Source: Tritrichomonas musculus
Taxonomy: Eukaryota; Parabasalia; Tritrichomonadida; Tritrichomonadidae
Assembly: GCA_039105265.1 (NCBI GenBank)
Contig: JAPFFF010000006.1
Coordinates: 6,530,768 to 6,594,767, forward strand
Direction: 5' to 3'
Length of the DNA: 64,000 bases
Shown: one piece after another, positions 1 through 8,535 of the stretch
Numbering within the stretch: position 1 is the stretch's first letter
Layout of the letters: each line of letters starts with the position of its first letter
The notes under the pieces: generated by a model
Database searches by the model: none
Seen by the model: the letters and a program-made list of their open reading frames with translations, nothing else
What the model was told of the DNA's origin: nothing
Translations under genes and position numbers: made by a program

Positions 1-452
1 GATACGGGAATATTCCTGCAAAACCTTTTGGCACTACTGATGAGTATCCTGAATTTCTAGAATATTGCCAAAATGCTATGAATATGAATGGTGGACAAAG
101 TGGATTCAATAAAGAGGTTGTAAACAGTTTAACTCATTGTCATAGAGATTTATCTAATAAACCAATATTTAGCTATTCAAAGGGTAATTATTCTAATGAT
201 AAGAGTAGTTTCTTTATTGGACTTCCTACTGAAACAGATAATACTTATCAACAAGGATTAACCTCTTTATCACCTATTAACTTTGAAATTAATGTAACTC
301 AAGATACAGGAGGCAAAACTTATGCTGAAGCTTGTCAAACTCCACCTCTTATTTGTTTATTGTTTGATTCTTCAATCTCAATACTAGTCCAACCGAATGG
401 ATGCCCTCCTCTAGTACGCCTTGGGAATTTTGATTTGACCTCTAGGGATTAA
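1..452 (+). CDS. Polinton major capsid protein, C-terminal part (partial at window edge)
   Basis: The frame is open from the left edge to a stop at 450-452, giving about 149 residues of the C-terminal end of a larger protein. The pattern of beta-strand segments (around SFFIGLPTET, INFEINVTQDTGG and a final LVQPNGCPP stretch) resembles the end of the complete capsid protein at 20120-22009, which also closes with a Gly-rich turn, an aromatic strand and a short V/Q-P-N-G segment. The role would be the double jelly-roll capsomer of the particle. The assignment rests on this within-window comparison and on its place in a Polinton, and the similarity is distant. The next gene starts 80 bp downstream on the same strand. 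Confidence 0.5.
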   Translation, partial: YGNIPAKPFGTTDEYPEFLEYCQNAMNMNGGQSGFNKEVVNSLTHCHRDLSNKPIFSYSKGNYSNDKSSFFIGLPTETDNTYQQGLTSLSPINFEINVTQDTGGKTYAEACQTPPLICLLFDSSISILVQPNGCPPLVRLGNFDLTSRD

Positions 453-532
453 ACAACAAAATTATTTCATTACGTTATTAAATTTATTTTTATTTTTATT
501 TTTTTTATTTCGTATTTACACAAATATTTTAA

Positions 533-1153
533 ATGAATCAAGAACAAGAAGTTATTGAATTTGTTACAATTAATGAACACCCTGAATATGAAATATTAAA
601 TGATTATCCTTATACTATAAGACGAAAAGATAATCATTATGTAGTGAAAGAATGTATAAATAAAAGTAATGGTTATGTAAGTGTAAATATTAACGGTAAT
701 AAAATTAATAAGCATCAAATTATAGCAAAACAATTCTTATATAATGATGACCCAGAACATAAAATTTACGTAGATCATATTTCGAGAAACAAAACAGATT
801 ATCATTTATCAAATCTTCGTTGGTGTACAGCAAGTGAAAATATGAGAAATGCTTCATCAAGACATGGTGTTGAATATGTATTTGTTGATAATATACCTGA
901 TGATTCAATAGTTATAACACATTATGTTGTTAAGAATGAAAGAAGATATTTTGAAGAAAATGAATATTATTATTATTATAACGAAGAAACAGAAGAAGAT
1001 GTATTTTATCAAAGAATAACTGATAATGTTTATAGAATAATGCATATTAATATAACAAAATGGGGACAAAAGTGTATAAGTACAGTAGATATTAATCATC
1101 GAAAGACTACTTTATATATTCGTTCTTTCAAATATCAATATGATTTAATTTAA
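533..1153 (+). CDS. HNH-type (homing-like) endonuclease
   Basis: The 206-residue protein begins with a NUMOD4-like segment (residues about 9-60, with the HPEYEILNDYPY start). An HNH-type core follows at about residues 62-105: a His-Gln pair near NKHQIIAKQF, then VDHISRNKTDYHLSNLRW, then a TASENMRN helix. This arrangement is typical of NUMOD/HNH endonucleases related to phage intron-encoded and free-standing homing nucleases. The family makes sequence-specific DNA breaks and can drive its own spread. The C-terminal 90 residues are Tyr/Glu-rich and not recognised. It lies between the capsid gene and a 1-kb non-coding tract, so it could be cargo of the Polinton or a hitch-hiker within it. Confidence 0.75.
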   Translation: MNQEQEVIEFVTINEHPEYEILNDYPYTIRRKDNHYVVKECINKSNGYVSVNINGNKINKHQIIAKQFLYNDDPEHKIYVDHISRNKTDYHLSNLRWCTASENMRNASSRHGVEYVFVDNIPDDSIVITHYVVKNERRYFEENEYYYYYNEETEEDVFYQRITDNVYRIMHINITKWGQKCISTVDINHRKTTLYIRSFKYQYDLI

Positions 1154-2131
1154 AAAACTTCAATCATATTTTTGTTTTTGTTGAATAAAATCATTAAAAA
1201 GTGAAGAAGTGAGATTTCACTATTTTTTTATCACTTATATTAAATTTATATCTAATTTGATAATATTTAAATTTTCAACTTGATACTTAGCTCAATGGTA
1301 ATTTCATGGATAAAAAGTTACGGGGTTCGAAAAATAGAAAGGACAACATTTTTTTATTTAAAATATAATGAGAAAAAAATTAATTGAGAAAAGCAAATTT
1401 AATCTATTATTTTAATTCTATGATTATTGAAAAATTTTAAAAAGCAAATTAATTCAAAATAATTATTCTATGATTATTAAATAATTTTAAAAACTTTTGC
1501 TCTTTAAAATGAAATTAAAAAAAATTTATTTTCAATTATTTTCAATAGAAAAAATTCTAATTATAAAGCAAATTTGCTCTTTAATAAATTGAATACATTA
1601 AAAAGCAAACATTTCAATGATTATTCAATTTTAAAGATAAAACAAATTTACTCTATTATAGATAATTAAAAAGCAAATTTGCTCTTTAATAAATTGAATA
1701 CATTAAAAAGAAAATTTACTTTATAATAATTGAATTCATTATAATCTTCTAAATTTGATGTTTTTAATGTTATTTTGATGTATAATAATGTTTAAATTCA
1801 TTTTTTTTAGGTCCACTGTCTCTTTTTATAGAATTAATAATAAATATATATTTATATGTAAGATTCAAAGTTAAATTAATGATAAATAAATAAATGATGT
1901 ATGAAATAATATTTTATAACTAAATTATCCTTATATATGATGATTTACTAACCTAAACTAAAAAATGAAGGTTTTAAAAATAAGTGGATAAATGTCACTT
2001 TTTTAATTTTTTATTAAATTTTTTTATTTGATATTTTATTTTTATTTTTCTATTTTATATTTTTTTAATTTTTATTTTAAATTTTTTATATATTTTTTAT
2101 CACGCTATTATACAACACCCAAAATACAAAA
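1154..2131. repeat. AT-rich non-coding tract with short direct repeats
   Basis: No gene is seen in this stretch of almost 1 kb. It contains two identical 41-bp copies at 1565-1605 and 1670-1710, each holding the perfect 12-bp palindrome AGCAAATTTGCT. Degenerate relatives of the same words (AAAAGCAAATT, ATTCTATGATTATT) occur from about 1390 to 1740. A tRNA-like fragment near 1281-1345 is discussed under rejected items. Inference: a regulatory or origin-like tract of element A, or decayed small repeats. Confidence 0.5.
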
Positions 2132-2572
2132 ATGGAATCAGCCACAATTGCTTTCGCAAAATATGCATCTAAAAAATTAAGAACATATGGCACCTATAAG
2201 TATGATATGTTTGCTGATATTTGTGATAAAGTATTAAATAATGATAAAGAAGCTTTCAATGTAGTATCAAGATTTGTAAATTATAATTTAATGTGGATAT
2301 TCAAACATCAAGAAAATCTATGCATAAGTGATGAAGATAAAAAAGAATATAGAAAAATAACTAAACAATTTGAAAAATATATGCATAAAATAGATAAAGG
2401 GTTTAGTATTGTCTATCCTCTCTCTTTATCAAAGAAGTTTGATGATGAAGTAGATATGTATTTTAATGATAATGAAGAAGGTAATAAGTATGCAAAAGAG
2501 TTTAATCTTAATAAATACAAAATAAATGAAGAATATGAAGAAGAAGAAGAATATGAAGAAGAAGAAGAATAA
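2132..2572 (+). CDS. Small Polinton protein with acidic Glu-rich tail
   Basis: This 146-residue protein is not recognised by family. The N-terminal 110 residues look alpha-helical and rich in Lys, Tyr and Phe; the last 20 or so residues are almost entirely Glu and Tyr. The helix-rich body with an LMWIF segment followed by a Lys-rich helix faintly resembles the protein at 17821-18480 of element B, which also has an acidic tail, but this is not strong enough to call homology. It is the first of five short same-strand genes between the non-coding tract and the polymerase. Spacing to the next ATG is about 48 bp. Confidence 0.6.
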   Translation: MESATIAFAKYASKKLRTYGTYKYDMFADICDKVLNNDKEAFNVVSRFVNYNLMWIFKHQENLCISDEDKKEYRKITKQFEKYMHKIDKGFSIVYPLSLSKKFDDEVDMYFNDNEEGNKYAKEFNLNKYKINEEYEEEEEYEEEEE

Positions 2573-2620
2573 AAAACTCAAACTTTATTTTTGTATTTAT
2601 ATTTTTTATTTCAATCAAAA

Positions 2621-3073
2621 ATGGAAAATCAATTAAAGGTATATGATTATATCAATTTTATTATTTCTCTAGCCAATAAACCTGAAGATTTTAAAGAATG
2701 TAATTTTGCTATTCTTTGTGATAAATATCCTATTCAATTAAATCATAACAATTATTTAGCTAAAGTAATGTACATCTCTTTCAAAACAGATAAAACAGTA
2801 TGGAGAATATATCCTGATAAGATAAAGGAATATGACATAGAACACATTGTATTAAGTACTAACACAAGAAGAAGATTAAATTATAAAATGAATGAGTTCT
2901 TTGTTAATGGTTCAAATATAGAACAAAAATATGAGGAATATAGTTATTATAATTATTCAATCGAATTAGCATCTAAAAAGACTAAAACAATGATAGAAGA
3001 ATTACGTAAAAGATATGAATTAGATACACCTGAACTATTTATAGGAGAACATCAACCATTAGTACTTGAATAA
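2621..3073 (+). CDS. Small hypothetical Polinton protein
   Basis: The protein has 150 residues from the ATG at 2621. The frame is open slightly further upstream but only through a non-ATG codon, and an Inr-like TCAATCA lies just before this ATG, so 2621 is preferred. The sequence is mixed alpha/beta with a YDYINFIISLANKPEDF start and a basic TRRRLNYKMNEFF segment near the middle. No catalytic motif or membrane segment is visible and no family is recognised. A GC-rich perfect palindrome begins 7 bp after the stop codon. Confidence 0.6.
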   Translation: MENQLKVYDYINFIISLANKPEDFKECNFAILCDKYPIQLNHNNYLAKVMYISFKTDKTVWRIYPDKIKEYDIEHIVLSTNTRRRLNYKMNEFFVNGSNIEQKYEEYSYYNYSIELASKKTKTMIEELRKRYELDTPELFIGEHQPLVLE

Positions 3074-3079
3074 TTCGTT

Positions 3080-3095
3080 GGTCGGAATTCCGACC
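3080..3095. promoter_or_regulatory. Perfect 16-bp GC-rich palindrome
   Basis: GGTCGGAATTCCGACC is a perfect inverted repeat with no spacer, lying in the 50-bp gap between two same-strand genes. It is conspicuous because the surrounding DNA is strongly AT-rich. It could act as a dimer-protein binding site or a transcript-end hairpin; the sequence alone does not decide. Confidence 0.5.
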
Positions 3096-3123
3096 TACCT
3101 TTAATATCATATTTTTTTTTGAA

Positions 3124-3558
3124 ATGAAAATGAATAAATACAGAAATCCCAATTCAACTACAGTAGGTGTTGAAGGTGCTATGTTTAATGAAGCTACTAA
3201 AACAGAAAAGAATATAGAGTTTAATCATTATGGTATATTTTCAAATGATAATACATATGCTGTTACTTTTAATCAAAGGATTAATAGACCACCAATAAAG
3301 TATATGGAGAATAAACCAGTAAAACCACCTAAATCAAATCAACATAAAACAAAACCTTTACACGAACCTCCTGTTTCTATTACAGACGGTGGATATTTCA
3401 TTAAAAAAGATAAAGCGCCTAAAGCTCCTATTCTTCCTCCATACCTTAAGAAACCAGAGAGTTTAGGAGAAATACAAGGTAAAGCAAATGAAAGAAATAA
3501 AGGGCGAATAGGATACTTTAAACCAATTAATCTGAATAAAAAATATATACATTATTAA
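3124..3558 (+). CDS. Small basic, proline-rich Polinton protein
   Basis: This 144-residue protein is rich in Pro, Lys and Asn with short motifs such as KPVKPPKSNQHKTKPL and APILPPYLKKP, and looks largely disordered. No known domain is seen. A second ATG lies two codons after the first, so the exact start is uncertain by two residues. The Pro/Lys-rich composition is compatible with a nucleic-acid- or capsid-associated role, but that is inference from composition only. It is in line with neighbours at 2621 and 3593 on the same strand. Confidence 0.6.
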   Translation: MKMNKYRNPNSTTVGVEGAMFNEATKTEKNIEFNHYGIFSNDNTYAVTFNQRINRPPIKYMENKPVKPPKSNQHKTKPLHEPPVSITDGGYFIKKDKAPKAPILPPYLKKPESLGEIQGKANERNKGRIGYFKPINLNKKYIHY

Positions 3559-3592
3559 ACATACTTATTAGTTAACTTTTTTTGTAAAGTAA

Positions 3593-4123
3593 ATGATAAA
3601 GAAGAGATCATTAAATCAAGGTGCAATTAACGCAAATGTAAGTTTAGAGCCTCAAGCAGCTGCACAATCAACATCTAATATAAGTAATAATATCATTATC
3701 AATAAGAGAGATGATGGTAAAGAAGAAATAGTTATTACAAGAGATATAGAGTTAGAAGCGAAAGAGGAAGAAGAATTAAAAGATCCTAAATACATAATAC
3801 TTGAAACATATGCTAATATATTATTAAATCAAGACAAAGCTTTAATAGCTAATCTCATATCAAAGAATTGTATTATTGTTCCTTCTACATCTTTATCTAA
3901 TATTATTAAAGCTATTGTTAAAGCCGAATCAGTTGAAATTAGTTTAGATGAAGATATTAAATGTTGTAGTTCAAAAGTAAACCCAATTCGAAAAATAGAA
4001 GCTATAAAGATTGTAAATGATAATGGAGAAGTGTGTACTGATTTTAAACAAGTATATAATAGAGAATATAATGAGTTAGTTAATAAATATCATCTTTGTC
4101 TAAAATATGGAATAAATATGTAG
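3593..4123 (+). CDS. Conserved small Polinton protein (LDEDI family), element A copy
   Basis: The protein has 176 residues. The first 60 residues look disordered (Ala/Gln/Ser/Asn-rich, then an acidic EAKEEEELKDP stretch). The C-terminal 110 residues form a compact domain: an ILLNQDKALIANLI helix, a Ser/Thr-rich loop, then VEISLDEDIKCCSS and a YNREYNELV helix. The same order occurs in the element B protein at 26302-26808 (VNAYLVCNTTSLMNMIKLL, VELVLDEDIACNSCCSS, YNDIYSQFI), so these two are homologous. The function is not known. In both elements it sits next to a short basic protein on the same strand. Confidence 0.75.
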   Translation: MIKKRSLNQGAINANVSLEPQAAAQSTSNISNNIIINKRDDGKEEIVITRDIELEAKEEEELKDPKYIILETYANILLNQDKALIANLISKNCIIVPSTSLSNIIKAIVKAESVEISLDEDIKCCSSKVNPIRKIEAIKIVNDNGEVCTDFKQVYNREYNELVNKYHLCLKYGINM

Positions 4124-4167
4124 TATTAATTTTAATCTTTTTAATTTATATTTTTATTTTTATAGAA

Positions 4168-4497
4168 ATGTCAAATAAAATAGATCTAACACAATTCAAT
4201 CAAACAAAGGTGATAAAGAAATTAACCAAATCTAAATCTAATGAGGATCTTAAAAATATAATTGAAGAAGAACCTAAAATAGAAAATGCAATCGCTGCGA
4301 GCTCTAACGCCTCGTTTGACACTCGGAAAACGCGCGAAGCCGTAAAACAGAAAAGAGGAAGAAAGAGTAAGTATATGAGTCAAGAAGAAAGATTAGAAGC
4401 TAGAAGATTACAACAAAAAGAATATAGATTAAGAAAGAAACAAGAATTAGAAGAGTTAAAGAAGATTGCAGCAACAGTTTTAACCAATAAGGAATAA
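4168..4497 (+). CDS. Short basic protein with bZIP-like basic helix
   Basis: The protein has 109 residues from the ATG at 4168; further upstream the frame has only a non-ATG start and a very hydrophobic AT-rich translation, so it was not used. Residues about 65-105 contain RGRKSKYMSQEERLEARRLQ followed by KEYRLRKKQELEELKKI, one continuous charged helix resembling the basic region of bZIP proteins, though without a clear leucine zipper. A DNA-binding or DNA-packaging role is inferred. The stretch 4289-4350 is markedly more GC-rich than its surroundings. Confidence 0.65.
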   Translation: MSNKIDLTQFNQTKVIKKLTKSKSNEDLKNIIEEEPKIENAIAASSNASFDTRKTREAVKQKRGRKSKYMSQEERLEARRLQQKEYRLRKKQELEELKKIAATVLTNKE

Positions 4498-4530
4498 GAA
4501 AAAACAAAAATAATATAATTGTTTTTAAAA

Positions 4531-7500
4531 TTAGAACTTTATTTTTCGTTCAAATTGAGGTAGATTAATTTGTTGATAAGATGATGATTTTCTAAAGCAA
4601 TTTGCACCATCTAATAAATTAAATGTAATCTCTTCTCCTTTATACATTCTATCATATAGTTGTTCTATTGTTATATTCATTCGTTTAGCTTTATTAATAA
4701 TACATTGCTTAGGTACTCCACGCATTCGGATATGATAACCTTCATTACCTTGTTCATCAACTAATATATCAAGATATGATTTCTTTCCTAATGCTATTAA
4801 TTTTCTAGAATAAACAGATCCTACAGCACCATCAAATGAATCGAAATCACAATGAAATTGAGTCATCTTTTTACCTATTAATTCTTTTCCATATTTTTGT
4901 TTAAAGACATCAGCTATCTTTTGTACATCTATTTCTTAACGTGAATACTATCTGTGTCTGTGTAGTATATATCTATTCCATTTTGTTCAGCTGTACTTAT
5001 TACTCTATTCATTAAATGTTTACTATATGACAAAACAGTTGCGCCAAATTGAGGGAGATTAAAGTGATTGTTAATAGGTTTTACTTTTTTAACATATATG
5101 TTATCGATTTCTTTGTTCTCTATCACCTCTGTTATATAATTATAGTGTTTCCATATATATTTAATTGCATTATTTTTAGGAATACATTTTGTTTCTGTTG
5201 TTGTTGCTTTTAATATTGATTTTCCGTAAATAGAATTAAGAAGTAGTTTTATAGTTTGTTGTAATGGGTTCTTAGCATCTTGATATCTTTTTCTAAGACT
5301 AAACAATTTTTCTATAAATACATTAATCTTATTATTAAATCCTTCATTAAAATAGTATCCTCTAATAAACTCATAATCAAATTCATAAAAATCCAATAAA
5401 TCAAGAAAAGCTCTCTTATCTATATAAAAGTTATTAATTGGATTATTATTAAATATTTTGGATCCGCTTTCATTTCTACTATATATCTGACCAAATTTAT
5501 AAGGTTTATTAGATTTGCATTTTATTTTTGTTATGTTTATTTCAATAAAGAACTGATCATATTTTAGTAATTCTTCAGTAGTTATTGATGATGATATTAT
5601 TTTTGGTGTTCCTTTAGCTATACCTGGCATAATAGACATTGCACTAGGATATAATGAAACAGCATCAAAATCTTGTATTCTATCTTCTATATATTGCTTT
5701 TCATTATTAGCTGTCATAGTTCTTCCACCATTAACACATCTTAAGATAAAGCTTTGTGGTTTTCCGCTTAATTGATAACACTCATCAAAACAACCAAATC
5801 TAAAAGCATAATAATAACCAATAGCACTAATAGAGATAAAGTTATGAACATTAGGCATATCTGTCTTCGTTTGTTTAAATACTTCAACCAAATCTCTATT
5901 AAATTTCTCTACTCCTTTCATTAATACAATACAATCAAGCTTACAATAATATATAGCGTACTTCATTATATCTATTTTCATGTTATCATATGCACCACAA
6001 GCTTTAGCATTATTTATTAGTTGTTTCCAATTTTCTTTAATTTGTTTAAATTCCATTTTATCCTGATTCTCTAAATAATATTGTAATTGAAATTCAAGTA
6101 CACTTACATATTGTCTTTTTATATTCTTTTCTGTATATATCTTATAAGCCATTACCTCTTTATGAACATTTAGTTGAAACATTTTACCAAATGAAGCTAA
6201 AGCAGCAGGTATAATGGAATAGCTATTTCTAAATGTTAATCTCTTCTCTATTACTGTCATTTTTATCATCTTCTTTGTTCGTTTATCATTAGCTTCAATT
6301 TCTTTATACTTAGTCATCACTATTTGTAGTATTGTACCATTTCTCTCTGTTAGCTGTACATCCCATCCTGGTGTATTAATAAAGAAACAAGCATCATATT
6401 TCAGGTTATGAAAGTAAGTTAATGAATTGTTTTCTAATGAGTTTAATAATCTATCTGAGATATTAGGACCATCAAATATCATTTTATGTATTAATTCTTT
6501 TGTTCTGTATACAGTGATATTAAGATAAGGTCTATGAGGTGAGACAGTAGTATCAGTTTCAAAATCAGAATAATATATCTTAGTCCATTCTCTCTCCTTT
6601 TTCATTTCTGACGATGAATCTATTAAATTCGTACATAAATCATGATCATAGTTAAGGTCAGTAAAATCATTTAAATTATTATTATACTCATTTGTTGCTA
6701 ATATATTCATTTCACAACTCTTTATCTCTCTAAATCTTCCTTCTTTAAATAGTTTGCGAAATATTGTCATAGGTTTCATTCCATTTAATGGTTTATATAT
6801 CATATAATGATTCTTGTATAATAATAAATCTACAGTTCTATTAAAATCTTTTGCCCATTCTTTCTTTCTTGTATCTATCTTTATTTGTTGTTGATGTTTA
6901 ATATCATATTGCTCTTCTATACGCCTAACAATAAAATGACATTTGAAGTATTTTGATATCTCATATATCAGGTTATTAGGGACTAAACGTGTTTTGACCA
7001 TATACCTTAAATGATTGATTTCATCTTCTGTAAATACATTTGATTGAATACAAGCATATACTAAACAATTATCTTTATAGTTCTTTTTATCTATGGTCTT
7101 AAATATTTGATATTGAGTTAAATCTAAATCAGATAAATTGATATAAGGAAAGAATCCACCTTCAGGGTTTTCTCTATAATCTTCATCTATCTCTATTTCT
7201 TCTTCGTATAACTGTCCTTTATTATCTTGTTTATCGACTGCAAATGTTGTTTTTCTTCCATTCCTTTTATTATGAATGAAGAGTAATTGATATTTAGATG
7301 GAATAAATGAATTGCCTATATAAGGGTTATTATCAGAACAATCATAATTTAAATCTATTGTACCTGATATGTGTCCTATAGTTGAATCTATCTTTCTCTC
7401 TTTCGATAAAGTAAACCATTTATATTGTTCTCCGTCTAATGATTCACTTTTAACTACAACCTTCTTTTTATTATTCTTCTGTAAATGTCTTAATGTTTCT

Positions 7501-7703
7501 GTAAATGCTAATCTCTTATCTTCATCTTCTCCTATATCTATCTCAAATGATATCTCTTTATTAGCTTTTGACATAAACTCTCGTAAATATTTCTTGAACT
7601 TAGCTTTATCTTTCACGTCCTTTATTCTTTGTTTGTATTCTTTTCTAGCTTCTGTTTTTGCAGCTGAATAAAGGTCAACTGAAATGTCAAACAAATAACT
7701 CAT
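4531..7703 (-). pseudogene. Polinton DNA polymerase B (broken, about one break)
   Basis: This is the family B, protein-primed-type DNA polymerase of element A. Recognisable parts in order are an unassigned N-terminal region, a 3'-5' exonuclease region with the YYSDFETDT motif and FHNLKYDA, polymerase motif A (DFDAVSLYPSAM), motif B (LLNSIYGKS) and motif C (YTDTDS), followed by a C-terminal region. The same motifs in the same order occur in the element B polymerase at 28930-32343. The gene is broken, with about one break. It is transcribed away from the minor-capsid candidate, which lies upstream on the same strand. Confidence 0.9.
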
Positions 7704-7760
7704 TTTCTAGAAAATAAAAATAATAAAATATCACGCTAAAATAATTATATTTATATTTTT

Positions 7761-8516
7761 TTATTTTGTTAATACGTCATATACATCAGCATTTGTACTT
7801 GGTTTTATTTTTAATGTTATAAATAATGGAGACTTAAGTATAACAGGTTGAAACATAAAATCAACTAATCTCATTTCAAGATATTTTAATGAATCTGTAT
7901 TTACTTTTATTTTTATTGGTTTAGCCATATCATATGATACTATTAAAGCTTCTTGATCTAATATCATTGTATCTATGTTTGCTATAATACTAGGAGTATA
8001 TTCTTGATCTCCTATTGTAGAATGTGCTGCTATACCTTGTAATGAAACCAAATATAATTTATTAGCAAAATCTAATATAGGTAGATCAGGTACTTTACAT
8101 TCAATACCATTAGTAAATACATAACCTTTTTTAGTATTAAATAAACCAGTAATCAGTTTTGCTCTATGACTTCCTTCTTTGAAAGATATAGATTGATTAG
8201 GTTTTAATGATATTGTTCTGTTGTTGATGTTCTTGAACTCAATAATCTTTGCATTAGCATCACCTATTTTTTGATTAGAGTTCAAATAATTTACTAAATA
8301 CGAATATGAATAATTATACATCTCCTCAAATTTTATTAATATTTCTCCATTTTTTGTTTCAAATATTAGATAATCATCTTCTGTTGTCATTAGAATATTG
8401 GCTTTAGTATTAATAGATGAAACATAGTATTTAACAAATTCACATTTCCATGGTATATCGATATTTAGTCTTACTGTATTATAATTTTCAGGTTTACTTT
8501 GAATTGAATACAACAT
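7761..8516 (-). CDS. Minor capsid (penton-like) protein candidate
   Basis: The protein has 251 residues, almost all beta-strand prediction by eye, with no membrane segment. The C-terminal part (MRLVDFMFQPVILKSPLFIT then LKIKP) matches the final strand pattern of single jelly-roll minor capsid proteins, where a D-x-x-x-x-P/K turn precedes a last strand, and it parallels the end of the shorter element B protein at 22086-22418 (IWFTDAEGNEIKPDNFTVFL). Position beside the polymerase and a divergent fibre gene (19-bp gap) fits a structural role. The assignment is by pattern and context; the N-terminal 130 residues have no counterpart in the element B protein. Confidence 0.6.
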   Translation of the reverse strand: MLYSIQSKPENYNTVRLNIDIPWKCEFVKYYVSSINTKANILMTTEDDYLIFETKNGEILIKFEEMYNYSYSYLVNYLNSNQKIGDANAKIIEFKNINNRTISLKPNQSISFKEGSHRAKLITGLFNTKKGYVFTNGIECKVPDLPILDFANKLYLVSLQGIAAHSTIGDQEYTPSIIANIDTMILDQEALIVSYDMAKPIKIKVNTDSLKYLEMRLVDFMFQPVILKSPLFITLKIKPSTNADVYDVLTK

Positions 8517-8535
8517 TATTTAATTTCAAAATAAA

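Noticed and set aside
1281-1345. tRNA-like fragment with TAGCTCAATGGTA (A-box-like) and GGTTCGA (B-box-like)
   Set aside because: The two boxes are about 8 bases too close, and neither the acceptor stem nor the T stem pairs. At best it is a decayed tRNA relic.
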